Assembly: GCA_022560615.1 (NCBI GenBank)
Contig: JADFSR010000017.1
Coordinates: 1 to 64,000 of the forward strand
Length of the DNA: 64,000 nt
Direction of reading: 5' to 3'
Origin: Gemmatimonadota bacterium
GTDB lineage: Bacteria > Gemmatimonadota > Gemmatimonadetes > Longimicrobiales > Gaopeijiaceae
The notes beneath the pieces were generated by a model, which saw nothing but the letters and a program-made list of their open reading frames with translations, did not search any database and had not been told where the DNA came from. Shown one piece after another: positions 42,536 through 51,573 of the stretch (positions are counted from its first letter, which is position 1; each line of letters begins with the position of its first letter). Both the position numbers and the translations under genes were made by a program.

Positions 42536-43195
42536 GTGTGCGGTCGGTACACGCTCGGGACTGATGAAGAGGCCCTCATCGAGGCCTTCGACGTCTCGTC
42601 ACTGACCTTCGACCTGGTCCCCAGATACAACATCGCGCCCGGCCAGCAAGCCCCGATCGTGGCCGAGGATCGGCACGGCCGTCGGATCGGTCTGCTCACG
42701 TGGGGGCTCGTGCCGTCGTGGGTGGATGAGCCCAAGTCGGGGTTGATCAACGCGCGCTCCGAGTCCGTGGCGAGTAAGCCGTCGTTCCAAGAGGCCTTTC
42801 AAAGGCGACGTTGCCTCGTCCCCGCGGACGGCTTCTACGAGTGGCAGCGCACCGCGGCGGGGAAGGTGCCTCACTGGTTCCATCCGCCGGACGGCGGCGT
42901 GCTCTCGTTCGCCGGGATCTGGGAGTCGTGGTCACGCCCGGGTTCTGATCCTCGGTTTACGTTCGCGATCCTGACGACGGAAGCGAACGAGGATACCGCG
43001 CCGGTGCACGACCGCATGCCGGTCGTGGTCGCGGCACCGGACCGTGACTCGTGGCTGTCTCGCGCCACGGATGAGAGCACTCTGCTCTCCCTGCTCCGGC
43101 CGGCGCCCACGGGGACCTTCGCAGCGCACGCGGTTTCGACCCGGGTGAACCGGGTGAGCGAGGACGACCCGGGGCTGATCGCTCGATGTCGTTGA
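42536..43195 (+). CDS. SRAP protein YedK/HMCES (abasic-site crosslinker)
   Basis: The 219-residue SRAP-domain protein reads (M)CGRYTL at the N-terminus, where Cys2 becomes the nucleophile after Met removal. It also shows RYNIAPGQQ, WGLVPSW, INARSESV, RCLVPADGFYEW (conserved Glu) and HDRMPVV (conserved His). It forms a protective thiazolidine crosslink with abasic sites in single-stranded DNA. The GTG start directly before TGC is fixed by the need for Cys2. Length is typical. Confidence 0.93.
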   Translation: MCGRYTLGTDEEALIEAFDVSSLTFDLVPRYNIAPGQQAPIVAEDRHGRRIGLLTWGLVPSWVDEPKSGLINARSESVASKPSFQEAFQRRRCLVPADGFYEWQRTAAGKVPHWFHPPDGGVLSFAGIWESWSRPGSDPRFTFAILTTEANEDTAPVHDRMPVVVAAPDRDSWLSRATDESTLLSLLRPAPTGTFAAHAVSTRVNRVSEDDPGLIARCR

Positions 43196-43238
43196 GGGCG
43201 TCCTTCGGCATGCGGGATTTGGCGTATCTAGACGTCAC

Positions 43239-44024
43239 TCACCGCCAGGTGACATCCATGGCGAAGAAGTGGTCGAACACCTCCCTGGTCGGGTGGTTCG
43301 CTTCATTCGCCTCTGGACTCCGGATGTAGAAGTCGAGCTGCATCTGCGCGGGGTTCACGGCGCCGGCCTCTGCGCCTGCTCCACCCCGTACCACGAGCGT
43401 TTCACGATCTCGCATGCCCTGCGTGACCATGAAGTGGATCTGGTATTCGTCGTGCAACGGCTCGCCGTTCAACGTTGCGCTCCCCCAGCCCCACGCGGCC
43501 ACATAGAGCAGGCTCTTCGGCCAGTTGGCGTCACCGCAGCCGGCGTTGCCGTGCTCGTACAGGAACGCGGCGATGCCGCCGTCGTGACACGGCGAGAACT
43601 CCTCGAAGCGATCGAGCTCCACGACGTAGGTGCCCTCGGGGAGCTCGAGCTGGGCGCGGAATGTGCCCGTGTTCGCGCGCTCATCGATGTCGAACTCGAT
43701 GGTGCCCCCGACAGCGCGCACATTGCTCGCGTCGTCACCCATGTGGTCCCAGGGTGACTCGTCGTCGAGCGTGCCGACCTGATGGACCCGAGAGCCACTT
43801 ACGATGAAGCGACCGTCGTAGTCAGCGTGCTGCTCGGGGGTGTAGATCCCCATGTCCGTGCCGGGTTGGTAGCGCGCGCCCGGCTGCAGTTCGACCTGAG
43901 CTTCGCTCGCCCCATCCGTCTCCGGAGCTGCGCAGGCGGCGAGCGCCACAACGAGAGCTGTGCCCCACGTCCGTAGGACCGCGGTTGAGACGAGGCGCGT
44001 GGCATCCAGCTTCGAGTCGTTCAT
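43239..44024 (-). CDS. Lipoprotein of unknown function
   Basis: The 261-residue protein has a lipoprotein signal (TWGTALVVALAACAAPETD, lipobox LAAC). The mature domain contains GTFRAQLELPEGTYVVELDR and FSPCHDGGIAAFLYEHGNAGCGDANWP, with two Cys that may form a disulfide, and a strand-rich C-terminus. No family is recognised. It starts four bases after the end of the D-aminoacylase-like gene on the same strand, so co-transcription is likely. Confidence 0.75.
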   Translation of the reverse strand: MNDSKLDATRLVSTAVLRTWGTALVVALAACAAPETDGASEAQVELQPGARYQPGTDMGIYTPEQHADYDGRFIVSGSRVHQVGTLDDESPWDHMGDDASNVRAVGGTIEFDIDERANTGTFRAQLELPEGTYVVELDRFEEFSPCHDGGIAAFLYEHGNAGCGDANWPKSLLYVAAWGWGSATLNGEPLHDEYQIHFMVTQGMRDRETLVVRGGAGAEAGAVNPAQMQLDFYIRSPEANEANHPTREVFDHFFAMDVTWR

Positions 44025-44028
44025 GTCT

Positions 44029-45656
44029 CTACTCCGAGATCGGCGCGCCATCTCGGCGCGAGGTGATGACTTTGCCCGGCAGCGAGTACAGGATCTCGCC
44101 GCCGTCGACGACGAACTCGCCGTTCACGATGACTTGGTGGATCCCCGCTGCGTGCTGGTGGGGCTCGAAGACCGTCGCCCGGTCGGCGATCGTCTCCATG
44201 TCGAAGACGACCAGGTCTGCCCAGTACCCCTCGCGGATCTCGCCACGATCGTTGAGACCCATGATACGTGCGGGCAGCGACTTCTGCGAGCGGATCGCGG
44301 CTTCCACGGAGAGTGCTCCGGCCCTCAGCGCGTATTGCCTGATCTTGCGCGGGAAGGTGCCGTAGAAGCGCGGATGCACGGACCCGTCTTCCGCCACGGC
44401 GATGCCGCCATCCGACGCGGTCGCCACCCAAAGCTGGGCGGCGTGGGCCTCGACATCGATCTCGGACATCGAGAAGCCGCGCATGCGGCCGCCGCCGCGC
44501 CGGTCGGGGTCACCTTCCATCTGGAGATCGATCACCATCTGCACCATGTCGCGATGTCCCGGCGGATCATCGCGTTCTTCTCCGCGTCGGCGAGGTTGTC
44601 CCGGAGGACCTCCGCGGGCGGACGCCGATTGTCGTCATCCGAACCTGCACCGGCGCCCCGGCCGCCGCCGGGGTCGGTAAGCGCCCAGCGCGGGATCAGA
44701 ACGGTGTTCCCGTCGGAGCCGCTCGTTGCGTAGGGGTACTGATCGGCGAAGATCCGCACTCCTTCGTCGCGTGCCCGTTGGATGAGTTGTATGGCGGAAC
44801 CGCTCGAGCCCCAGAAGTGGGCGCCCTTGGCTTTGATGTGCGAGGCGACGACGCGCGCGCCGCTCCGCCGACCGATCTCGATCGTCTCCATGATCGCGTC
44901 TTGCAGGGTCGGTGGCCCCGGCTCGTCCTGGCTCGGCCAGTACCACATGGGGTCGGCACCCTCAGAGCGCTCGTGTGAGATGTAGACCGCGTCGTAGGCG
45001 ACGAGCTCCTGGGCCAGGGCGACGAGCTGGTCGGTCGTGCTCCACCGCCCAGGCACGTACTCGAGTCCGGCCGACATGCCGACCGCGCCCTCTTCCAGCG
45101 CCCGGCGGACCAGAGACCGCATCTGCAAGACTTCTTCGGCGGTGGCGGGGCGTCGGAAGTCGTCGCCCATCACCCTGCGGCGGACCGTGCCGTGGCCGAC
45201 CATCATCATGACATTCGGCCCGACTCCCTGAGCTTCCAGAAGCGAGCGCTGAGCGCTGATCGGCCAGGGCGACCGCCCGTCCTGGTTCACGACCACCGTC
45301 GTCACGCCCTGAGACACCACGTTGGGTGCGGCCTTCCGCTCGACTTCGTCCGTGCGGATGGTGGCACCGCCAATGCGTGCGTTGCCGTCGTCGGCGTGAG
45401 AGTGGATGTCGATGAAGCCCGGCGAGACGTACAGTCCGCTCGCGTCCACGATTCGGTCGGCGCGCGTGCCTTGCAGGCGGCCGAGCGCGACAATGCGCCC
45501 GTCGCGCACCCCGATGTCGGCCTGGAACCACCGGTTCCCGGTTCCGTCCAGAATGCGGCCGCCCTGAATCAGCAGATCGAACGGCCCGCGGTCCTGGGCC
45601 GAGACGATTGCGGGAAGGAGCGCGGTGAGTGTCGCCAAGAAGACGCGTCGGAACAT
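44029..45656 (-). pseudogene. N-acyl-D-amino-acid deacylase-like gene with one frameshift
   Basis: The 5' part encodes a signal peptide (FLATLTALLPAIVSAQ) and the amidohydrolase barrel: LLIQGGRILDGTGNRWFQAD, SPGFIDIHSHADD (metal-binding HxH), GMSAGLEYVPG, VYISHERSEG, ASHIKAKGAHFW and FADQYPYATSGS. Near 44545 the frame breaks at RRDIATWCRW-stop. The neighbouring frame continues with MVQMVIDLQ and the proper C-terminus (HPRFYGTFPRKIRQYALR, GYWADLVVFD, VVDGGEILYSLPGKVI). One base restores a full-length gene, so this may be a sequencing error, recent mutation or recoding. The enzyme family releases D-amino acids from N-acyl derivatives. Confidence 0.85.
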
Positions 45657-45740
45657 GTCGGACCTTGCGGAACGGGGGTTGCACACGGCGAGGGTAGTGG
45701 CTTGGAGATGTCATTCCAACCCTTCACGCCGTCTCCTTGT

Positions 45741-45768
45741 CTATAGTATAGCGGCGCTATAGTATAGC
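45741..45768. promoter_or_regulatory. Duplicated palindromic operator upstream of PadR gene
   Basis: CTATAGTATAGC and GCTATAGTATAGC occur in tandem, three bases apart. The second is a perfect palindrome (GCTATA-G-TATAGC). This AT-rich island in GC-rich DNA precedes the PadR start by about 40-65 bases and includes TATAGT, a good -10 match. A PadR operator overlapping the promoter is likely. Confidence 0.65.
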
Positions 45769-45806
45769 ATTGCTATCCAATGGATTGGATCAAGTGGAGA
45801 TGGCCG

Positions 45807-46133
45807 ATGGGACGAACAGGGCTTGGTGGGTTCGAGCAGCAGGTGCTCTTGGTGATTCTGAGACTGGGACGGGAGGCGTACTCCGTCCCGATCGTGTCGG
45901 AGATCGAGCGGCGCACAGGCCGTGAGGTAGCGACTTCCGCGGTCTACATCGCGCTCCGTCGCCTCGAGAAGAAGGGCTTGCTCACTTCACGGCTCGAGTC
46001 GCCCGAGCAGAGTGGCGAACCGTATCCGCGTCGCTACTTCGCGCTGACGGAAGCCTCGCTGGAGCCGCTCAAGACGGCGCGCCGCGCGATGCTGAGCCTC
46101 TGGGAAGGGCTCGAGCCCGTGCTGGACGACTGA
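45807..46133 (+). CDS. PadR-family transcriptional regulator
   Basis: The 108-residue winged-helix protein reads LGGFEQQVLLVILRLGREAY, then VATSAVYIALRRLEKKGLLTSRLES, PRRYFALTEASLEPLKTAR, the classic PadR pattern. The ATG six bases after GGAG gives the usual N-terminus; an ATG 27 bases upstream is in frame. It leads the permease-prefix and ADOP genes with two-base and short gaps, the common PadR-ADOP arrangement, so it probably represses this export operon. Confidence 0.9.
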   Translation: MGRTGLGGFEQQVLLVILRLGREAYSVPIVSEIERRTGREVATSAVYIALRRLEKKGLLTSRLESPEQSGEPYPRRYFALTEASLEPLKTARRAMLSLWEGLEPVLDD

Positions 46134-46135
46134 TC

Positions 46136-46372
46136 GTGGAACCCGAAGTGGACCCAGAGGTGGACTCGAAGGCGGACAAGGCGACGGGAGAGCGAGCGCC
46201 GGGTCTCGTCCGGCAGATGATCCAATGGGTCGTGCCGCCCGAGGATCGCGATGTGGTGGATGCCGAGCTGCTCGAGCACTTCGTGCGCAGGGCCGCGCGT
46301 GACGGCGGGCCCGCGGCGAGGCGCTGGTACCGCAGACAAGTGCTGGGATTCGTGCTCCGGTCCGGAGCCTAG
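46136..46372 (+). CDS. Stand-alone ADOP permease-prefix-like protein
   Basis: The 78-residue protein ends in IQWVVPPEDRDVVDAELLEH, then FVRRAARDGGPAARRWYRRQVLGFVL. This matches the prefix helix domain (WxxPxDREFVxxDLxEEF...G...ARRWYxRQ) often fused to the front of ADOP permeases. Here it is a separate gene two bases after PadR and 35 bases before the ADOP. It may assist membrane insertion or assembly of that permease (inference). The GTG start is the only good one. Confidence 0.7.
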   Translation: MEPEVDPEVDSKADKATGERAPGLVRQMIQWVVPPEDRDVVDAELLEHFVRRAARDGGPAARRWYRRQVLGFVLRSGA

Positions 46373-46407
46373 GACGGGAACTGGGACGGGAACGGGAGGG
46401 GAAGGGA

Positions 46408-48837
46408 ATGAACGTCTTTGCCGACATGCTCGCAGACGTGAGGCTCGCGCTCCGTGGGCTCCGGAGGCGGCCCACGTTCACGGCTGTAGCGGTCGGCACG
46501 TTGGCGCTCGGCATCGGCGCGAACTCGGCGATCTTCACGCTGGTGAGTGCCCATTTCCTGGCCCCGCTCCCGTACGAACGGCCCGCCGAGCTCGCGCTCG
46601 TGTGGGAGACGGGGCGCGGCACCCGGGAGGTCACGACCGTCGCCCCGGGCAACTACTTCGACTGGCGGGAGCAGTCGACCTCCTTCGTCGATATCGCGGC
46701 GTACAATGTGGACTTCGCCACGCTGTCGGGTGAGGGCGGAGCGGCTGAGCGGGTCACGGCGAGTGTCGTGACGCCGCACTTCTTCGACCTCCTGGGTGCG
46801 CGACCGGCTCTGGGAAGCGGGTTCGACGAGCAGCGCGCGCGGGAGGCCGACGCACGCCTCGTCATCTTGAGTCACTCTCTGTGGACGAGGCGGTACGGCG
46901 GCGACCCGGGAGTCGTCGGCACGGACATCCGCATCGACGGTCGGCCTCACACGGTCGTGGGCGTGATGCCGCCGGAGTTCCGGCAGCTGGAGCGCTCGCT
47001 GAGTTACCAGACGACCGAGTTATGGCGTCCGATGCTTCTCGACGCCGAGCGCGACGACCACCGCTCCCGCTACCTGCGCACGGTCGCTCGACGAAAGCCC
47101 GACGTGTCGGTCGAACAAGCGAGGGAAGAGATGACGCTGCTCGGCCAGCGTCTCGAGCGAGCGTTCCCGGAGGCCAATGCGGGCAGGGGCGTGCTCGTGC
47201 GCACGCTGGACGAGTACCTGCTCGGTGACGCCCGTCCCACGCTCATGATGTTGTTGTACGCCGGCGCCGCGGTGCTGCTCATCGTTTGCGCCAACGTCGC
47301 CAACTTGATTCTCGCGCGCGGCGAAGAGCGACGGCAGGAGTTCGCGCTACGCGCCGCGCTCGGATCCGGAAGGGGTCGTCTGCTGCGCCAGATCGTCGTC
47401 GAGTCGGTCGTGCTCGCTCTGCTCGGTGCCGCGGCGGGCACTCTGTTCGTGCTGGGTGGGCAGGGCGTGCTGCAAGGCGTCCAACAGCGCTTTTTTTCAG
47501 GGCTGATCGACGTGGCAGTCGACTGGCGCGTCGTGGCGTTCACGACGGCGGTCGCGGTCGGCTCGGGTCTGCTGTTCGGGCTCCCGCTGGCGCGCTCGGC
47601 GTCGAACCCCGAGTTGCGAGCAGCGCTCGCCGAGGGTGGACACCGTGCGGGCGGTCGGGTGGGGGCGGGCCCGACGCGCGACCTCTTGATCGTTGGCCAA
47701 GTGGGCATGGCGACGACGCTGCTCGTGGTCGCCGCCCTGCTGTCCCGCTCCTTCGGTGAGCTGGTCAACATGCCGCCGGGCTTCAACCCGGATGGCGTCA
47801 TCACCTTCACGGTCTCGGCTCCGAGCGCGAGCTACCAGACCACCGCGCAGGTCGTGCAATACCACCGGGAGCTGGTCGCCGACGTGCAGGCCCTTGCGGG
47901 AGTCCAGAAGGTCGGCCTCGTGTCCGACCTGATGTTCACGGGTGAGAACCGGAGCACGACGTTCCGGGTGGAAGGCCTCCCCTACGACGCCACCGACCCG
48001 CCGTCGGCGGAGTATCACCAGTTCCTACCCGAATACTTCTCCGTGCTCGACATCCCGCTCCTATCCGGTGCGATGCCGGATGGCTGGGAGTCCTCAGCCG
48101 AGACCTCAGTGCTCGTCAACGAGGAGATGGCACGTACGGTGTGGCCGGACCGCGACCCGGTGGGGGCCTCGTTCTTCCTCGATTGGTCGGACACGATTCC
48201 GTTACGGGTCGTGGGCGTGGTAGCCAACATCCGCGACGACGGGTTCGACGCGGACCCCGACCCGGCGTTTTTCGTGCCCTATGGCTCCATGCCCAATCGC
48301 CGGATGTCGTACCTCGTGCGCGCCTCAGGAGACCCTGGCGAGCTCATGGCCCAGCTGCGCCAAACCGTAACGCGCAGAGATCCGGACATTCCGGCAGCCG
48401 ACCTGCGCATGCTCGACGCTCTCATGGCGGAGACCGTCGTGAGACCCCGCGCCGCCTCGCTCATCGGTCTGACCATCGCGCTCATCGCGCTCCTCGTCGC
48501 GGCTGCGGGGATCTACGGGGTGCTCAGCTACACGGTTCAGGTTCGGACGCGCGAGCTCGGGATCCGCTCCGCGCTCGGCGCGAGCGGCAGTCAACTCGTC
48601 TCCATGGTGATGGGCCACTCGACCCGGCTGATCGCGTTGGGACTGGCGGTCGGGGTGATCGGGGCTCTTGCCGCGAAATCGATTCTGTCCGGACTCCTGT
48701 TCGGGGTGCAGTCGTGGGACCCGTTGAGCCACGTCGTCGCGGTGGTGGTCCTCGGCGCCGTCGGCTCGCTCGCTGCGTGGGTTCCGGCGAGACGGGCGGT
48801 GACGATCGACCCCCAGGAGGCGCTGCGCGCGGAGTGA
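46408..48837 (+). CDS. ADOP-type ABC permease, third copy
   Basis: The 809-residue permease has the duplicated MacB/FtsX layout: LADVRLALRGLRRRPTFTAV, GIGANSAIFTLVSAHFLAPLPY, first PCD (DLLGARPALGSGF), FtsX (LLIVCANVANLILARGEERRQE), second PCD (EYFSVLDIPLLSGAMPDG) and terminal block (RELGIRSALGASGSQLVSM, PARRAVTIDPQEALRAE). A purine-rich AGGGGAAGGGA precedes the ATG. It is regulated with the PadR gene by position. Its cargo is unknown, and no ATPase gene is in this operon. Confidence 0.9.
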   Translation: MNVFADMLADVRLALRGLRRRPTFTAVAVGTLALGIGANSAIFTLVSAHFLAPLPYERPAELALVWETGRGTREVTTVAPGNYFDWREQSTSFVDIAAYNVDFATLSGEGGAAERVTASVVTPHFFDLLGARPALGSGFDEQRAREADARLVILSHSLWTRRYGGDPGVVGTDIRIDGRPHTVVGVMPPEFRQLERSLSYQTTELWRPMLLDAERDDHRSRYLRTVARRKPDVSVEQAREEMTLLGQRLERAFPEANAGRGVLVRTLDEYLLGDARPTLMMLLYAGAAVLLIVCANVANLILARGEERRQEFALRAALGSGRGRLLRQIVVESVVLALLGAAAGTLFVLGGQGVLQGVQQRFFSGLIDVAVDWRVVAFTTAVAVGSGLLFGLPLARSASNPELRAALAEGGHRAGGRVGAGPTRDLLIVGQVGMATTLLVVAALLSRSFGELVNMPPGFNPDGVITFTVSAPSASYQTTAQVVQYHRELVADVQALAGVQKVGLVSDLMFTGENRSTTFRVEGLPYDATDPPSAEYHQFLPEYFSVLDIPLLSGAMPDGWESSAETSVLVNEEMARTVWPDRDPVGASFFLDWSDTIPLRVVGVVANIRDDGFDADPDPAFFVPYGSMPNRRMSYLVRASGDPGELMAQLRQTVTRRDPDIPAADLRMLDALMAETVVRPRAASLIGLTIALIALLVAAAGIYGVLSYTVQVRTRELGIRSALGASGSQLVSMVMGHSTRLIALGLAVGVIGALAAKSILSGLLFGVQSWDPLSHVVAVVVLGAVGSLAAWVPARRAVTIDPQEALRAE

Positions 48838-48964
48838 TGAGCGGATAGGAAGGGCGCCCTCGTGTGAGCTGCCCGATTCGCTCACGATTCGGCGGAAGGA
48901 TGGCGTCGAGACTCTGTCTAGCTGGCTGGATTCCGAAGCACGAGAGCGAGTTGGAGGGCCATGA

Positions 48965-49009
48965 TCCGATCGATGGCCGGCGCACCCACCACACTTCACC
49001 GCGGGTCAT
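48965..49009 (-). pseudogene. Truncated mazF-like toxin start
   Basis: The ATG overlaps the end of the antitoxin gene and begins MTRGEVWWVRRP, the canonical MazF/PemK N-terminus (MxRGEVWWVDLP). Similarity ends after about a dozen codons. The remainder reads into unrelated sequence with no RxVLVxSxxxxN-type core. Confidence 0.65.
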
Positions 49010-49225
49010 CCAGTGCATCCCCCATCAGACCTTCGACCCACTGCGACGCCGCGGCCTCACGGACCTCGTCCCGAGCCATTGCCGCGTACGTATCGTCGAG
49101 CTCCTTCGGCAAGACGTGGGGTCGAACGAGCTTTTCGATGAACCGAGATATCTTCCCCGTTCCGACGCGTTCATACAGTCCGCGATACACGTCTTCGTCG
49201 ATCGTAATGGTCAGCTTTTTTGCAT
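48996..49225 (-). pseudogene. MazE/CopG-like antitoxin gene, frameshifted in a poly-A run
   Basis: The open part reads VYRGLYERVGTGKISRFIEK, LVRPHVLPKELDDTYAAMAR and ASQWVEGLMGD, typical of antitoxins paired with MazF. Upstream, ATGCAAAAAAGCTGA stops at once. With one more A in the A6 run (49216-49221), the start becomes MQKKLTITIDEDVYRGLYER, a perfect ribbon-helix-helix N-terminus, preceded by GGGAG. So one missing base in a homopolymer separates start from body. Sequencing error, phase-variable slip and real mutation are all possible. Confidence 0.75.
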
Positions 49226-49252
49226 GGGCGTCACCGTCTCCCGGTAGGAGTC

Positions 49253-50641
49253 CTAAGCTGTCTCGCTCACCGGTGGCCGGCCCCGGCCCCGGTTCTCTTC
49301 CCCCAGCATGTCGATCGTGAGCCCGAGATCCAGTGACTCACCGAGCCAGTCGGAGGTCGCGGTCCAGGCATCTGGATCGACCCCGAGGCGGTGGTTCGCC
49401 GCTTCGAGGGCGGCCACCGGGGCCTGCGGTATTGCCGGACTCGGCGGTACGTTGGGCAGTCGCCTGCCGTCCGGGCGATAGAAGACCGCGCGGCCGTCTT
49501 CGTTCAGGCGGACCGTCCAGCCCCCTTCATGTACCGCCCTATGATGCCGGCGGCACGCGAGCACAACATTATCGAGCCTCGTATGTCCGCCCTCGGCCCA
49601 ATGTGTGATGTGGTGGACGTCCGTGTGCCGAACATCACAGCCAGGAAACGCACAGCCGCGGTCCCGCGCCTCGAGTGCCCGGCGTAGACCGACCGGGACC
49701 GTCCGCTGCTTCCGGCCCACGTCTAGCACTCGGCCCCGGGTGTCGTAGCTCATCACGACCAGCCCCGCGTCGCAGGCGAGCCGCCGCGACGTCTCCGCGG
49801 AAACGTTTAGGCCGCCTTCGTGGCGAGCGTCACCTCCCACGTGCAACACTACCTGGAAGCGGTCCGCGCGGCGGAGGGGCCGGCTGGCCGTGGTGGCCCG
49901 GTCGGCGGTGGTGGCCAGGTCCGGGGTAGTCGGCCCGTCCGGATCCGCCTCCACCACCCCGTCCTCGGCGACCTCCGCCCCCGCCAGCGCCTGCTCCGCG
50001 AGCAGCCCCAGCGCGTCGGCGCGCCGCTGCCCAACGTTGACCTCAACCCGTTCCTCCACCGACGCCTGCCTGTAGAGCTGATCCTCCGCCCATTCGAGCG
50101 CTTTCTCGAACACAGCACCGACCTCGGGCTCCAGCCGCGCGCTGACGACGAACATCCCGTCGTCGTCCCGATAGATACGGAGGTAGCGGCTCTGGTGCCG
50201 TTCCGTCTCGGCCTCGGCGTCCCCCAGTCGATCGACCCTACGCCACGCCCGCACGATCCGCTCCATGTGCGCCGCGGTCGCGTGCGCCGCGAGCTCCACG
50301 AGCTCGGACTCGTTCTGGGGCGACGCCACGCGCGTCATCGCGCGAACCTTCGAGAAGGAGAGCGCTCCGCGCTCCATGACCGCTGAGATGAGGGGGAGCG
50401 AGCCGAGCGCTCGCGCGACGCGGACCTTCTCCCGTGCGGCGCCTGGCGCGATGCCCGTGCGCCAGCTCAGCCAGTGCCCGCAGGTGCGGAAGCCATCCGA
50501 CCATCCCTCCCGCTCGTCGAACTCGCGGATGAGGACGAGCAGCCGGTACGTGGCGGCGTGGAGGTGCGCGGCGAGACGCGCGATCTCGTCGCCGAGGCGT
50601 TCGGTGTCTGCGACGCTGTACGTCGAGGCAAACTGGATCAT
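49253..50641 (-). CDS. DUF222/13E12-family HNH endonuclease-like protein
   Basis: The 462-residue protein has an N-terminal DUF222 helical domain (HLHAATYRLLVLIREFDERE, CGHWLSWRTGIAPGAAREKV, GALSFSKVRAMTRV) and a C-terminal HNH nuclease. The latter has RGCAFPGCDVRHTDVHHITHWAEGG and LDNVVLACRRHHRAVHEGG, with two CxxC/His zinc-like pairs. This architecture is widespread and often mobile in actinobacteria and related high-GC genomes. Its biological role is unknown. It sits among toxin-antitoxin and restriction debris. Confidence 0.9.
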   Translation of the reverse strand: MIQFASTYSVADTERLGDEIARLAAHLHAATYRLLVLIREFDEREGWSDGFRTCGHWLSWRTGIAPGAAREKVRVARALGSLPLISAVMERGALSFSKVRAMTRVASPQNESELVELAAHATAAHMERIVRAWRRVDRLGDAEAETERHQSRYLRIYRDDDGMFVVSARLEPEVGAVFEKALEWAEDQLYRQASVEERVEVNVGQRRADALGLLAEQALAGAEVAEDGVVEADPDGPTTPDLATTADRATTASRPLRRADRFQVVLHVGGDARHEGGLNVSAETSRRLACDAGLVVMSYDTRGRVLDVGRKQRTVPVGLRRALEARDRGCAFPGCDVRHTDVHHITHWAEGGHTRLDNVVLACRRHHRAVHEGGWTVRLNEDGRAVFYRPDGRRLPNVPPSPAIPQAPVAALEAANHRLGVDPDAWTATSDWLGESLDLGLTIDMLGEENRGRGRPPVSETA

Positions 50642-50933
50642 GGCGCGGGCTTCCTCTGGCCTAGCGAGAGTCGGGAGCGGTCCCTCAGGGAATCGATACC
50701 GAATAGACCCCGAAATCTAACGGCCCACTTTTTGGGGCTCAGGCTCGCTGCTGGAGTCACGACGGAGGGCTCGGAGGCTTCGAATGGCAGGAGAAGGCGA
50801 CGAACGTAGGCAGGCGGCCTGTATCAGCTCGAGGCAGAGCCCTGGATGGCGGTCCCGCACCTCGCCCCGCTTCGGTCCCGAAATCCGTCAAGGGGTGGGC
50901 GGGACTTTCGCATGTGTCGTTGGGGGGGGCTAC

Positions 50934-51194
50934 TCAAGGTCTGCAGAGGACGCTGGTGACCCACCCTTTGCGCCACGCTGCGTTCGGCCAATCCCGATAC
51001 AGCGCCTCCGCCTGCTCCAGGATCACTTCGACGACGTTCTCCGGATGCTCCGTCGGGACCTCATTCCGCCGGAGCACGCGCTTCACAGCCAATCGCACGC
51101 CCGCCTTCACAGATTCCCGGTGCGGCTTGGTCCAGTGAGCTTGCGTCGATGCAACTTGCGAAGGAGACACTTTACGCGAGTTAGAGCTCCGCAC
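50934..51194 (-). pseudogene. HsdR (type I restriction) C-terminal remnant
   Basis: The minus frame contains KAGVRLAVKRVLRRNEVP, then NVVEVILEQAEALYRDWP. This resembles the extreme C-terminus of type I restriction endonuclease R subunits (VKRLLRKYxYPP...VLEQAExL). No motor or nuclease domain lies upstream, and a MITE begins 47 bases away. It is best read as the last exon-like scrap of a lost restriction system. Confidence 0.55.
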
Positions 51195-51202
51195 CCTCCA
51201 AT

Positions 51203-51216
51203 AACAACGCGTTGTT
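51203..51216. other. Perfect 14-bp palindrome
   Basis: AACAACGCGTTGTT is self-complementary and is framed by CCAA and TTGG. It lies between the HsdR remnant and the MITE; it could be a regulator site or a cruciform, function unknown. Confidence 0.5.
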
Positions 51217-51240
51217 TCGTTGGATATCCATTGTTTTTAC

Positions 51241-51573
51241 GGTTCTTCCGCAGAATCTGTGGGTGATTCCTGGTGGGCGGAATTCGGAATGTCTTGATAC
51301 TCAGTGGTTTTACGGGCCTCGACAGCGTCTACGTTTCCGGTAGTCACTTTCAAGAGGTGAGAAACGGACCCAAATCCGGGGGCAGGGATCCTGCCCGATG
51401 CTGGGCCCGCGAAAGGGCGCTCGTTGCGGTCAGATGACCCACAAGTTCCTGTCGTTACCCCACTTGGCGGCCAGTAGGTGGCTTCTCCCGACGGGTTCCC
51501 CCTGTTTGCAACTCCCGGCGCTACGACCACCTCTCGGCTTGTCGATTTTACCCACAGATTCTGCTGAGGAACC
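51241..51573. mobile_element. ISL3-like MITE with exact 8-bp target duplication
   Basis: Ends at 51241-51264 and 51550-51573 are inverted and match at 22 of 24 bases; both contain GCAGAATCTGTGGGT and begin GGTTC. The element is flanked by identical octamers GTTTTTAC (51233-51240 and 51574-51581). Eight-base duplications and GGxTCTTC...TGTGG-type ends are known for the ISL3 family. The 285-base interior encodes no transposase, so it would need one in trans. The exact duplication suggests recent insertion. Confidence 0.85.

Noticed and set aside
51265-51549. Transposase gene inside the MITE
   Set aside because: Open frames are short or lack any DDE or HTH motif.
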